A stretch of DNA of 64,000 nucleotides. Source: Fusicatenibacter saccharivorans. GTDB taxonomy: Bacteria; Bacillota; Clostridia; Lachnospirales; Lachnospiraceae. The translations under genes and the position numbers were made by a program. Positions 52,024 through 60,967 of the stretch are shown here, piece by piece. Location of the stretch: positions 1-64,000 of the forward strand of contig NZ_JAQEGR010000007.1 of the NCBI RefSeq assembly GCF_027667425.1. The letters are read 5' to 3'. Every line of letters starts with the position of its first letter. The first letter of the stretch is position 1. The notes under the pieces are model-generated. The model was not told the origin of the DNA. It saw only the letters and a program-made list of their open reading frames with translations, and did no database searches.

Positions 52024-52713
52024 ATGAGCATTGTCATTACAGGCGATACCCATGGCACCTTTGATATTGGAAAAGTTGTACGCTATTTTAACGAGCACGA
52101 AGACGAGTACACCCGGGATGACTATCTGATCATCTGCGGAGATGTCGGCATCTGCGGCTTTTCTGCAGCATACGAAGCGAATACGAGAGCCGTTTTCCGA
52201 AGTCTGCCGGTGACGACACTGTTTATCGACGGAAATCATGAGAACTTCGAACAGCTGAACTCCTACGCCGTGGAGCAGTGGAACGGCGGAAAGGTGCATA
52301 TCATTGAGGACAACATGATCCATCTGATGCGCGGCCAGATCTTTACGATTGACGGGCTGAAATTCTTTACCTTCGGAGGTGCTTACAGCATCGACAAAAT
52401 GTCCCGCGCGGAGGGAATTTCGTGGTTCCCGGAAGAAATTCCGTCACGGGAAGAGTACGAAGAAGGATGGAAAAATATGGAAAAAGAAGATTTTCAGGTG
52501 GACTACATACTGACCCACACAGCCCCAAGAGATGTGACCGCGGCAATGGGGTATGGAGAGCTGTCTGACGATGAGGTGGAACTTCGCCAGTACCTGCAGC
52601 GCGTGGCGGATGAGACAGAATTTCAGAAATGGTATTTCGGACACTTTCATGAAGATGCGGAAGTGGAAGAGGTGTTTGTGTGTCTGTATGATGAGGTTGT
52701 GGAGTTGAGTTAG
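52024..52713 (+). CDS. Metallophosphoesterase 4
   Basis: A 229-residue calcineurin-like phosphoesterase from a different branch than the first three: GDTHGTF, CGDVGICG, GNHENFEQL, THTAPRDV and GHFHEDAEV. The THT/GHFHED ending is that of YfcE/MPP-type enzymes rather than the PPP type. It starts 125 bp after the VWA gene with AGGAG, so it is in the same transcription direction and probably the same unit. The stop codon abuts a GGACAGGATCTTGTCC palindrome. Confidence 0.88.
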   Translation: MSIVITGDTHGTFDIGKVVRYFNEHEDEYTRDDYLIICGDVGICGFSAAYEANTRAVFRSLPVTTLFIDGNHENFEQLNSYAVEQWNGGKVHIIEDNMIHLMRGQIFTIDGLKFFTFGGAYSIDKMSRAEGISWFPEEIPSREEYEEGWKNMEKEDFQVDYILTHTAPRDVTAAMGYGELSDDEVELRQYLQRVADETEFQKWYFGHFHEDAEVEEVFVCLYDEVVELS

Positions 52714-52757
52714 GACAGGATCTTGTCCTGAAAAAAATAAGAAGCATGGTAAGATAA
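52713..52757 (+). promoter_or_regulatory. Palindromic operator/promoter block, copy 2
   Basis: GGACAGGATCTTGTCC (52713-52728), then 21 bases, then TAAGATAA in ATGGTAAGATAA, as at 46384. No sense gene follows closely; transcription from here would run antisense through the RHH gene. Confidence 0.45.
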
Positions 52758-52824
52758 AATAGAAGCAGAGAACAGCCAGAAAATGCACGTCGAACCATAA
52801 AAATCTGCTTTGAAAAAAGAAAAG

Positions 52825-53016
52825 TTAATTGTGTTCTTCTGACGGGGCGTCCATGTGATCCAGCGCATACTCACACGCCTGAATCACAAAACTGGAAAAG
52901 GTAATGTCCTGGTCAGAATCGGAAATTGCCTGTTCGATCTGATCGATCAGGTGAATGGGGAAACGGATGGTTTTGTTTTCCGTTTCCTTGCGGTTGCCTT
53001 TTAACTGAAATGCCAT
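52825..53016 (-). CDS. Ribbon-helix-helix small DNA-binding protein
   Basis: A 63-residue protein with the RHH pattern: a strand NKTIRFPIHLIDQIEQAI followed by two helices (SFSSFVIQACEYALDHM region). Such proteins are often antitoxins or small repressors. The Met at 53016 is preferred over an ATG four codons earlier that overlaps the GGAG site. No toxin gene is adjacent. It may regulate the neighbouring phosphoesterase or surface-protein genes; candidate operators are the palindromes at 46384 and 52713. Confidence 0.75.
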   Translation of the reverse strand: MAFQLKGNRKETENKTIRFPIHLIDQIEQAISDSDQDITFSSFVIQACEYALDHMDAPSEEHN

Positions 53017-53372
53017 ATCAAACTCCATTCTGCTGCCGGAGAATATAAGAACGGAGCATGCTTCCGGATCTTATGTGGAAACTACGGGCAGCATAAAACA
53101 TAACAAAGGTGTTTCAAAAAAAGTTCGACAAAAAATAAATTTTTCGAATCTGCGAAATCGAAAAATGAAGAAAAAGCTGTTTTGGGGACAGCTTATTTCA
53201 GTGCGCTTTTTTCTGGCTGTATTCTGATTTTAAAGAGTACTGGAAGCCCAGTCTGTTTTATTGTATTGCATAATGATAATGAAATATGCATTGCAAAATG
53301 CATGACAAAATATATTGCAAATAAAGGGAGGATGTATTACACTAAAAGAAATACAATAGAAGAAGGAGGAAA
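53017..53372. other. Intergenic region upstream of the surface-protein genes
   Basis: AT-rich. Contains a 9-bp hairpin ATTTTTCGA/TCGAAAAAT (about 53132-53165) and AAGCTGT/ACAGCTT at 53171-53193. No coding frame is credible. Confidence 0.55.
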
Positions 53373-53377
53373 ATGAA

Positions 53378-53401
53378 ATGTTCGTTGCTCTGCTCGGCTA
53401 A
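53378..53401 (+). CDS. Possible 7-codon leader peptide
   Basis: ATG at 53378 with a near-perfect AGGAGG seven bases upstream encodes MFVALLG and stops. An overlapping frame from 53373 encodes 11 residues. Such a strong ribosome site on so short a frame suggests a regulatory leader or the remains of a gene start. Confidence 0.3.
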   Translation: MFVALLG

Positions 53402-53425
53402 TGATTGAGATGTAGAGCAAGAAAA

Positions 53426-53479
53426 GCCGCCTTTCCATTGACGGAAGGCACCAGGGATCCTGAAGACAGCATAAGCGGC
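53426..53479 (+). promoter_or_regulatory. Possible three-way-junction leader RNA
   Basis: GCCGC (53426) pairs with GCGGC (53475-53479), enclosing hairpins CTTTCC/GGAAGG and CAGG/CCTG. It lies 53 bases before the large surface-protein gene. It does not match a riboswitch consensus I know. Confidence 0.3.
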
Positions 53480-53531
53480 AGATATTCAGAGAAAAAGGAT
53501 CGAAATTTTACATTTACGAGGGAGAAGACGT

Positions 53532-56500
53532 ATGAAAGTGTGGAAGAAATTACAAGTTGTCTTTCTGGCACTGCTTTTATGCACCGGAATGATGACACAG
53601 CCTGCTCTTGCAGCATCGCTGCTTCAGGATGGAATCGAAGCAGCCTTGACAACAGACAAAGAAACTTACCAGCAGGGTGAAGAAATCAAAGTTACTTTAA
53701 CTGTAACCAATACAAATGATACAGCAGTAACGAATCTGTCACTGGAAAATATTTTGCCGGAAAATTTTGTGCTGGCCGAAAATGCGGAGACAACAAAAAA
53801 GATGGAATCTCTGCAGGCTGGAGAAACCGTTACGTTGACAACGGTTTGTACGGTAAAAGCATCAGATGACAAGAAGGATGATGAAAATAAGGAAAATCCT
53901 TCTGGAGATGACAAAAAGAATCCGACAGATAATGAAAAGCCAGGAAATGGAAACGTAGCAAATGACACGAAGAATCCTGGTACGACAACGGGCAGCAAGG
54001 ATTCCGGAACGACATTAACAAAAGATCAGGGAACTGGAAACGCAAAGCAAAATGGCCAGTCCTTAAAGGCTGAGAAACTGAAATCTGCACCGAAAATGGG
54101 TGACAACACCAAAATTATTGTTTGGGTTGTACTGCTGGTGCTGGCAGGAGCAGCCATTGTTGTTGCACTGAAGAAAAAAAACAGAAGAAATAAAATGTTG
54201 GCGTGGTTTCTGTGCCTGATTATGACGGGAAGTACTGTTGCAGGCGTATTTCCGGAACGGGCAAGAGCAGAAGCACAAAGTGTAAACATAGGAAAGGTCA
54301 TGGAGCTTTCCAAGAATATTCTTGTGGATCAGACTACCGCGGAGCTGAAAGCAAAAGTTGAATATACCTACGTGAAGTCAGATGATCCATCGGACGATAC
54401 CAAAACATATACACGCGGTGAGTGGGTGCAGATGCTCGCTGAAAAGGTTGAAATGAACCTGGATACAGATCCGGATTCCTTAAACCATTATTATGCGGAT
54501 ACGGCAGGAAATGCGTATGAAGCAGCAATCGAAATCGCAGAGAAATATGGAATCCTGCCGCCACCGGATATCGAAGATCTGGAGCAGGATATCCCGTTTT
54601 TCTATCCAGATGAACCGGCAACACGCGAATTTGCGGCTTATACGGCAGTACATGCAATGGGATTCAATGGAATACATTCGTATGATACGAACAGTTGGAC
54701 GGACTGGGATAGTATTACATATCAAAATGAAGCAGCAATTGCAGTAGGGAAAGGATTTTTGGAATTAAATACAGAAAACCAGTTCCAGCCGCATGCGTTG
54801 CTTTCCAAGAAAGATGTTAAATCGATTTTCTATGAAATTGATGAAATCAGACAGGAAGACACAACAATTGGTGAAGAGCCGCATGATAATACACAGTACG
54901 TAGATGGTGTATTGAAAAAAGAACTGGAAAATATCACAGATTATACAGTTGTAGAGAATGCGGATGGAACCTATACAGTTACACTTCCGAAAACAACCGA
55001 GACAGAAAAAATCGGAGAAGGAAGTGTTATGATCCTTCCTGCGAATGAAGTTTATATTTCAGGTATCGCGCTCAAAGCAACTACGGTAACAGAGGATGGC
55101 GAGAAACTGATTCTGACATGCATAAAGCCAGAATTATGGGAAGTGGTCAGCAAAATTGATTTTGTCGGAGGCGGTACAGCACTTATCGGAGGAGCTGCTG
55201 ACACGGATGAATACGGAATTGCAACACAGGCTAATATAGGAGCAGGTGGTGTTATTGATGTTGGCTACGAAAAGAATTTTGAATTTAATATTGGTTCGAA
55301 TGATGAAGGAAAAGGAAAAATTGATTTTGAAATTCCTGAAATTCTGTGTGTTGTAAATGTTGACGTTGGAGTAAATGGTGTTTCGGTAAATGAACTTAAA
55401 CTTGCTGTCACGGAAAATGCAAATGAAGATATTACGGCGGAAAAAGAATTTGCTGACAGTGGTCAGGTAGAATTAATGCGTTTTCCAATTACAATAGGGG
55501 CTACCGGTTTTACCTTTGATGTTGTACTTTTCTGTTCATACAAAGCAGATGGATCCTTACATATTTCATATAGCGTTGAATCAACACAGGGATTTGAATA
55601 TAAAGATGGAACATGGAGAGGCATTTTCGATTTTCATCATGGTGTTGATACCCTTGAGGTAAAGGGAAATATGGAAGGCGGTATTGGCATAAAAGGTCTG
55701 TTGACTTTGTACAGTGTTTTTGATTTAGCAGGCTATTATGCAGATTTAGGCTTAGGCGTTGAGGCAGAATTTGCATACCATGATTTAGAAAATGGAAGTC
55801 TCGCATGCGAGGATATCAAGGTATATCCATACTCAACAAATGGACTCGATACAGATTCCCTGCTTGGAGATGTATTGAAGAAATATTTCGATTTTGATCT
55901 GGAATTCAAACCGCTTCAAAATGATGAAAACAACAACTTGAGAATAAAAATGCATAAGGAAAATGGAGTCCGCGTTGAAAAATGTACGTACGCCAGCGGC
56001 GGTATCACAGGATATGTTTACTCGGGCAAAACACGTTTGCCGATAGAAAACGCGAGAGTCAGAATTTCCAGAAAAGTCAGAGCAGGCAGCGGCAATGGTG
56101 GAAACAGCGTAGCCGGAGGCGGCAGTGGAGGCGGAAGCCATGGAGCCTGGAGCCTTGAAACAGAAGAAAATGAAATTGCTGTTTTTTCAGGAGGAGCTGG
56201 AGCCTGGAGAGAGGAAGGAACAGAAACAGAAAGAATTCTCTATACCGATGTGTTTGGCAAGTACAGCACCAAAAATCTGCAGGATGGAACTTATGAAATT
56301 ACAGTATCCGCAACGTCTTATCAGACGTACAAGGTTGCGGAAGTTCTGGTTCAGAACAGTGAAATCAGATATGTAGAAGATATCTATATGGTGGAGCGCC
56401 ATGATGATTTTAATACAGGCTCTGTAGAGGGAACGATAACCGATGCAGTCACGGGAGATGGTATTACAGAAACAGCCTACATTGTACGCAAAGGCTGGAA

Positions 56501-57380
56501 CAATCAAACGGGTGATGCTGTGACAGAAGGAGTATTTGAAAATGCAGACTATACTCTTTCAATGGAAAATGGAAATTATACGCTTGAAATCAGCAAAGAA
56601 GGCTATGTGACGAATTACAAAAATATCACAGTAGCGGGAGACCAGATTGAAACAGCAAATATTGTTCTTGTACCGGGAGATGGGGACGGTGAAACCGCAG
56701 GAGAATTCCGCATCGTATTAACCTGGGGCGAAGAGCCGTGGGATCTGGATTCTCATCTTGCATGCTACTCGTCGGACAAACCGTATCATATCTGGTTCGG
56801 ACAGACAGATTTCGAAGGAAATTCTGTTGGAAACTTAGACGTAGATGATACAAGTAGTTATGGTCCGGAAACCATTACAGTACGTAACGTAAAAGCAGAC
56901 GAAAAGTTCAGCTATTTCGTACACGATTATACCAACAGTTACAGTGAAGTGGCCAATGAAATGTCTCTTTCCGGAGCAAAAGTTCAGGTTTACCTCGAAG
57001 GCAAAAACATTGTAACATACACGATTCCGACAAATCAGCCAGGAACCTTATGGCATGTTTTCGATTTCGATGGAGCGACCAAAACCATTAAATCTGTAAA
57101 CACGCTTGAATATCAGAATGACCCATACACCATCGGCGGAATTGATCAGGAAATGGATGATGTGGATGACACAGAAGAGATTGAAATGTACGCTGGAAAG
57201 GTACGAAACAAAAAACAGCCAGAGCAGAAAGTGGTTGTTGAGGAAACTCCATTACCGGAAACAACATCAGAGAGCGTGATTTCAGAGTCGGAAGCAGAAA
57301 AACCTGGTGAAGCAGTATCCAAATCAGAATCAGAGCCAGATGATGAAAACGTGGCAGAAGATGAAACGGTAACTCCGTAA
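53532..57380 (+). CDS. Large SLH-like surface protein fused behind an anchored domain (1282 aa)
   Basis: A multi-domain exported protein. Residues 1-27 are a signal peptide; about 30-115 form a DUF11-like beta-sandwich, followed by a Lys/Asn/Asp/Thr-rich linker. Residues 183-220 look like a C-terminal cell-wall sorting tail (APKMGD, a hydrophobic helix, then KKKNRRNK), and at Met222 a second signal peptide begins (MLAWFLCLIMTGSTVAGV, cut site near ARAEA). The rest has SLH-like repeats (about 290-440), beta-rich modules, a carboxypeptidase-regulatory-like/Gly-rich section (about 825-960), another such repeat and a YfaP-like domain (LTWGEEPWDLDSHL). It ends in an acidic tail without LPxTG. Ribosome site AGGGAGAAG. 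It reads as two surface genes fused in frame. Confidence 0.82.
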   Translation: MKVWKKLQVVFLALLLCTGMMTQPALAASLLQDGIEAALTTDKETYQQGEEIKVTLTVTNTNDTAVTNLSLENILPENFVLAENAETTKKMESLQAGETVTLTTVCTVKASDDKKDDENKENPSGDDKKNPTDNEKPGNGNVANDTKNPGTTTGSKDSGTTLTKDQGTGNAKQNGQSLKAEKLKSAPKMGDNTKIIVWVVLLVLAGAAIVVALKKKNRRNKMLAWFLCLIMTGSTVAGVFPERARAEAQSVNIGKVMELSKNILVDQTTAELKAKVEYTYVKSDDPSDDTKTYTRGEWVQMLAEKVEMNLDTDPDSLNHYYADTAGNAYEAAIEIAEKYGILPPPDIEDLEQDIPFFYPDEPATREFAAYTAVHAMGFNGIHSYDTNSWTDWDSITYQNEAAIAVGKGFLELNTENQFQPHALLSKKDVKSIFYEIDEIRQEDTTIGEEPHDNTQYVDGVLKKELENITDYTVVENADGTYTVTLPKTTETEKIGEGSVMILPANEVYISGIALKATTVTEDGEKLILTCIKPELWEVVSKIDFVGGGTALIGGAADTDEYGIATQANIGAGGVIDVGYEKNFEFNIGSNDEGKGKIDFEIPEILCVVNVDVGVNGVSVNELKLAVTENANEDITAEKEFADSGQVELMRFPITIGATGFTFDVVLFCSYKADGSLHISYSVESTQGFEYKDGTWRGIFDFHHGVDTLEVKGNMEGGIGIKGLLTLYSVFDLAGYYADLGLGVEAEFAYHDLENGSLACEDIKVYPYSTNGLDTDSLLGDVLKKYFDFDLEFKPLQNDENNNLRIKMHKENGVRVEKCTYASGGITGYVYSGKTRLPIENARVRISRKVRAGSGNGGNSVAGGGSGGGSHGAWSLETEENEIAVFSGGAGAWREEGTETERILYTDVFGKYSTKNLQDGTYEITVSATSYQTYKVAEVLVQNSEIRYVEDIYMVERHDDFNTGSVEGTITDAVTGDGITETAYIVRKGWNNQTGDAVTEGVFENADYTLSMENGNYTLEISKEGYVTNYKNITVAGDQIETANIVLVPGDGDGETAGEFRIVLTWGEEPWDLDSHLACYSSDKPYHIWFGQTDFEGNSVGNLDVDDTSSYGPETITVRNVKADEKFSYFVHDYTNSYSEVANEMSLSGAKVQVYLEGKNIVTYTIPTNQPGTLWHVFDFDGATKTIKSVNTLEYQNDPYTIGGIDQEMDDVDDTEEIEMYAGKVRNKKQPEQKVVVEETPLPETTSESVISESEAEKPGEAVSKSESEPDDENVAEDETVTP

Positions 57381-57391
57381 TACAAAGAAGC

Positions 57392-57434
57392 TTAAAATGT
57401 GGTGAATCAGTAAATCTGGTGCACCACATTTTAA
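57392..57434 (+). terminator. 13-bp perfect hairpin after the large surface protein
   Basis: TTAAAATGTGGTG / CACCACATTTTAA. The T run is short (four), so termination may be partial and allow read-through to the next gene. Confidence 0.6.
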
Positions 57435-57441
57435 ACGAATC

Positions 57442-57479
57442 AAGCAAGTAGCGAAGCGGATTGCGAATATTCGCTTTGA
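57442..57479 (+). promoter_or_regulatory. Conserved palindromic leader block, copy 2
   Basis: The counterpart of 48921-48958 with palindrome GCGAATATTCGC, placed 25 bases before the next start codon. Shared sequence includes AAGCAAGT, GGATTGCG and CGCTTTGA. Confidence 0.5.
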
Positions 57480-57504
57480 CAGGCAGAATAAGGAGCAGGT
57501 ACAG

Positions 57505-59424
57505 ATGAAAAAATGGATCCGCGCAGTATTGGCAGGCACAATCATTCTGGCATTGATTCTGTTTGGAATTTTTGCTGCTCAAAATACACAGAAGAGTACA
57601 AAGCCGGAACAGAATCCGGAAGAACAGAATACAAGTGTATCGGAAAACAGCACATCGGATGAGAACACAGCAGAAAACAGTACGGATGATCCTGACATCA
57701 TTGTAAAAGACAATGTAAAGGTGATTACCAATGAGATGAAATCAGAAGATCAGCCAACGGAAGTTTCTGACAACAGTCTCACCTTTGAAAAAGATCCTGG
57801 TTACCAGACCGGAGATGTTCTTGTTGCGGGAGAAATCAGTGCAGCGCCTTCTGGATTTATTCGAAAAGTAGTGCAGAAAGAAAAAACGAATCAGGGTTAC
57901 CGGGTAGAAACAGAGCCGGCGACCCTGCTGGATGTATTCGAAAAGGCACATATTATCAAACAGTTCCGGCTGACGGAGGATGGTGCAAGTGAAACAGGAA
58001 ATAACAGCGCTTATACCATTAAAAGACTGTCCGAAGATGAAGCGGAAGAAGAGACAGAGGAAGAAAACAGTGATTACGATTACAGTGTCTCAATCAATGT
58101 TGAAGAAGAACCCGTTCAGTTTTCCGGAGAGGCAGGATGGGGATGCTGGCTGGAACTTCAGATTGATATCGAAGACGGTGAAGTCCAGTGTGGAATTGCA
58201 GTAAGGAGCAAAGCCGGTATTGCCCTGGAATGCGGCGCAAACAGCGAGAAAGAATTTGAAAAGGAAAAAACCGTTTACGAACGAAAACTGCCGAATATCG
58301 AGTTCAACGCCGGTATTGTACCGATTGTTATTACAAATCATCTGGAAGCCGTTGTCGGGGCAGCGGGAAGTCTGGAGGGCGGCATTCACAGCTCTTACGG
58401 TGCAACAGCCGACAGCACCCTGGGATTCCAGTATGACAGCAGAACAGGCAAAGTAGAAGAAGTCAAAGAAGGAAATCTGAATTCAGACGGACTTGAGTGG
58501 AGTACGGTTGAGGTGAACGGTAGGCTGGAAGCATACATTGCCATCCGGCTGAGCGCAAAATTATATGACAGCGCTGGCCTGAATCTTTCCGGCGGAGCAG
58601 TTGGAAAAGCAGAAGGCCAGGCAAAGGTATCCATGAAGGACGACCTGGGTGGATATGCGGGCTCACTGGAGCTTTCCATCAGCCCGAGAATCAAAGGAAA
58701 AGCAGTGGTTGATATCCCGGTCATTGATAAAAAAATGCAGGAAACAGATCTTTTTGACCGGACCTTTGATCCAATCTGGTCAAAACACTGGGAGTCAAGT
58801 GCAGACTGGCAGAAGGATATGGAATGGACGGAAACTGGGGAGCAGGGAGATATCTATGTTACACGGTATGGAGAAGTAAATCAGTGTGACAGCACGGCAT
58901 TCCAGTTTGAAATCCCAAAAGGCTGGGAAATTCAGACGGAGGAAGTTGGCGGTTCCATGGATGCGGTCAGAGAAAACGTTGTTCTGACAAACGATAGAGG
59001 TGTTACCGTTTCGTTTTGGTACTGCCAAGGCGCGCTTGGCGGCTATTCGCGTGATATGCTGAAGGCACAGGTTTCACAGGCAGACACTTCTAATTTTGTG
59101 CCTGGATATCCATGGGGAACCGATCGTGACTGTTCAGATCTTGGCGAATTTATGGTAGCACGAGTACATATCACAGGCGAGATGATGGCTGGTATTGATG
59201 ATGATTATGTTCCTGTAGACAGCACGTTGTTCGCAGTGATACCGACATCCCGTCTTGGCGAGATTGAATTTGCAGGTCAGGCTGGGGACGTAGACGAATT
59301 TTCTTTTGACTATCCGACACCAGTTGCATTTATCGCAGAAGCACCAGACGGTACATTTACAGAAAAAGAAGAAGAACAGGTGATTCGCATTTTGAAGAGC
59401 TTTAAAGTGGCTGAATTAGATTAA
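57505..59424 (+). CDS. Exported protein of unknown function (639 aa)
   Basis: An N-terminal transmembrane or signal segment (WIRAVLAGTIILALILFGIFAA), then a Ser/Thr/Asn/Glu-rich linker of about 60 residues, then a beta-rich body. The middle (about 200-430) resembles the corresponding part of the preceding surface protein (VNGRLEAYIAIRLSAKLYDSAGL; GIVPIVITNHLEAVVGAAGSLEGGI), suggesting shared modules. The last 180 residues look like a separate domain (STAFQFEIPKGWEIQ; VVLTNDRGVTVSFWYC) similar in style to the lipoprotein at 3630. No enzymatic motif seen. AAGGAG lies upstream. Confidence 0.75.
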   Translation: MKKWIRAVLAGTIILALILFGIFAAQNTQKSTKPEQNPEEQNTSVSENSTSDENTAENSTDDPDIIVKDNVKVITNEMKSEDQPTEVSDNSLTFEKDPGYQTGDVLVAGEISAAPSGFIRKVVQKEKTNQGYRVETEPATLLDVFEKAHIIKQFRLTEDGASETGNNSAYTIKRLSEDEAEEETEEENSDYDYSVSINVEEEPVQFSGEAGWGCWLELQIDIEDGEVQCGIAVRSKAGIALECGANSEKEFEKEKTVYERKLPNIEFNAGIVPIVITNHLEAVVGAAGSLEGGIHSSYGATADSTLGFQYDSRTGKVEEVKEGNLNSDGLEWSTVEVNGRLEAYIAIRLSAKLYDSAGLNLSGGAVGKAEGQAKVSMKDDLGGYAGSLELSISPRIKGKAVVDIPVIDKKMQETDLFDRTFDPIWSKHWESSADWQKDMEWTETGEQGDIYVTRYGEVNQCDSTAFQFEIPKGWEIQTEEVGGSMDAVRENVVLTNDRGVTVSFWYCQGALGGYSRDMLKAQVSQADTSNFVPGYPWGTDRDCSDLGEFMVARVHITGEMMAGIDDDYVPVDSTLFAVIPTSRLGEIEFAGQAGDVDEFSFDYPTPVAFIAEAPDGTFTEKEEEQVIRILKSFKVAELD

Positions 59425-59428
59425 GAGG

Positions 59429-59472
59429 TACCCCGGAGGGAAGGAAGAGATGAACTGTGTTCCGGGGTATTT
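59429..59472 (+). terminator. Weak terminator-like hairpin
   Basis: TACCCCGGA / TCCGGGGTA, 9-bp stem followed by TTTC. The remaining gap to 59702 is AT-rich with no gene; GTAAGATAAGATGG at 59480 resembles the -10 context of other local promoters. Confidence 0.5.
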
Positions 59473-59702
59473 CAACATCACGTAAGATAAGATGGAAGGA
59501 AAGTACTATTTTAAAATCTTGTGAGATCAAAGAGTGGGGATTTTTTGGAAATTACATAAAAAGAAATAGTAAAGAGAAACGAGCTGCGATATAATGAATG
59601 TGATGAAAAATGAGTAACGAAGAATCAATAAAAATATGGAAAAGAACATAGAAAACATGGATTTTTCGGGAAACAAAAAGAAAAAGGGAGGAGTGTTTCG
59701 AG

Positions 59703-60728
59703 ATGGAAACAAAGAACAAAAACAAAAAGAAAGCCATCATGCTTGCTGTAATTGGTATTGCGATTGTCTGCATTTGTGTCATCGGAGTTTTTGCAAAGAA
59801 AGCGTATGACCGCCATCAGGAGGAGCTTCGTTTACAGGCGATTGAAACAAAAAACAGTGAGATTGATGAGGAATATCAGAGATTTGAAAAAGGAGAAGAC
59901 AGAGATAAAAAACTGGAAGCATTGAAACAAGAGATGGAGAGTGCGGAAAAATATAAAAAGACAGAAGGCGCTTATAAGGAATGCTCTGTACACTATGAAA
60001 AAATCATTGCGCAGATGAAGAATTCCTTTGTATCCGAATATGACGACACGATCAAAATAATTGCGGATAAAATTGGTGATGATGTTGAAAAAGTGGATGA
60101 TAAGGAAGCACTCAAAAACGCTACCAGCGAATTTACGACATTCAAAGATACCTTGAAAAATGACTTCGAAAATTATAATACCGTTGAGCAGGACAGCTTT
60201 GACAAATATAACAGTACGATTGATGATTATGTAACAAAATACAATGATAGAGTAACTGCTATTGAAAAAGCCGAGGAAGAAGCTCGTAAGAAAGCTGAAG
60301 AAGAGGCTAAAAAGAAGGCTGAAGAAGAAGCAGCAAGGAAAAAGGCTGAGGAAGAGGCTGCTGCTAAAGCTGCACAGGAAGAAGCAGAAAGAAAAGCTGC
60401 TGAACAGAGTTCTGGATCATCTTCAGGTGGTTCTAGCTATAGTTATGATGATAGTAATGATTATAGTTATAGTAGTGGAAGTTCAAGCTCTGATTATTCA
60501 GGTGGTTCTAGCTATAGTGATTCTGGATCTTCTAGTTCTGGAAATGATTACAGTGGTGGGTCAAGCTCATCTGGCGGAAGCTCAAGTGATATTCATAATG
60601 AATGGTATGGTGGATGGACTGATGAAAAAGGCAATGAATATAATGATTATTACGATCCAAATACAGGAAATTCATATGATTCCAATGGAAATTATCAAGG
60701 AAATATGAACGATTGGCTTTGGGATTAA
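59703..60728 (+). CDS. Membrane-anchored coiled-coil protein with Ser/Gly/Tyr low-complexity tail
   Basis: 341 residues: an N-terminal transmembrane helix (IMLAVIGIAIVCICVIGVF), a helical stalk (about 40-190), a long charged helix of EEEAxxKA repeats (about 185-235), then about 60 residues made almost only of Ser, Gly, Tyr and Asp, and a C-terminal WYGGWTDEKGNEYNDYYDPNTG motif. The tail resembles phase-separating or amyloid-prone sequences, but this is appearance only. Ribosome site GGGAGGAG. Function unknown. Confidence 0.75.
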   Translation: METKNKNKKKAIMLAVIGIAIVCICVIGVFAKKAYDRHQEELRLQAIETKNSEIDEEYQRFEKGEDRDKKLEALKQEMESAEKYKKTEGAYKECSVHYEKIIAQMKNSFVSEYDDTIKIIADKIGDDVEKVDDKEALKNATSEFTTFKDTLKNDFENYNTVEQDSFDKYNSTIDDYVTKYNDRVTAIEKAEEEARKKAEEEAKKKAEEEAARKKAEEEAAAKAAQEEAERKAAEQSSGSSSGGSSYSYDDSNDYSYSSGSSSSDYSGGSSYSDSGSSSSGNDYSGGSSSSGGSSSDIHNEWYGGWTDEKGNEYNDYYDPNTGNSYDSNGNYQGNMNDWLWD

Positions 60729-60967
60729 TATTTTAAATTAAATATTAATTAAACTATTTAAATAGGAAAAGTTTAATGCTTTTATTTTGCTTTCCTATTC
60801 AGCTCTTTTTAGTGACAGGAGCCAATATAAGATCATAAAAAATTGGATAGATTAGAAACCGATAAGAACCATTGCCAAAGCAAATAAAACCAGCTAAAAT
60901 AGAGATCAGAACATAAGCACAGCTGCTGGTGTCAAAAGCCGCAAAAGTTGGAAAGGAAGGTTTCAAG

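Noticed and set aside
53182..53376. A 64-residue plus-strand frame upstream of the surface protein
   Set aside because: No ribosome site, low-complexity AT-rich sequence and no domain; treated as intergenic.
53401..53480. Cyclic-di-GMP (GEMM) riboswitch or hammerhead ribozyme in the leader
   Set aside because: The conserved cores of these RNAs are absent; only a generic three-way pairing can be drawn.
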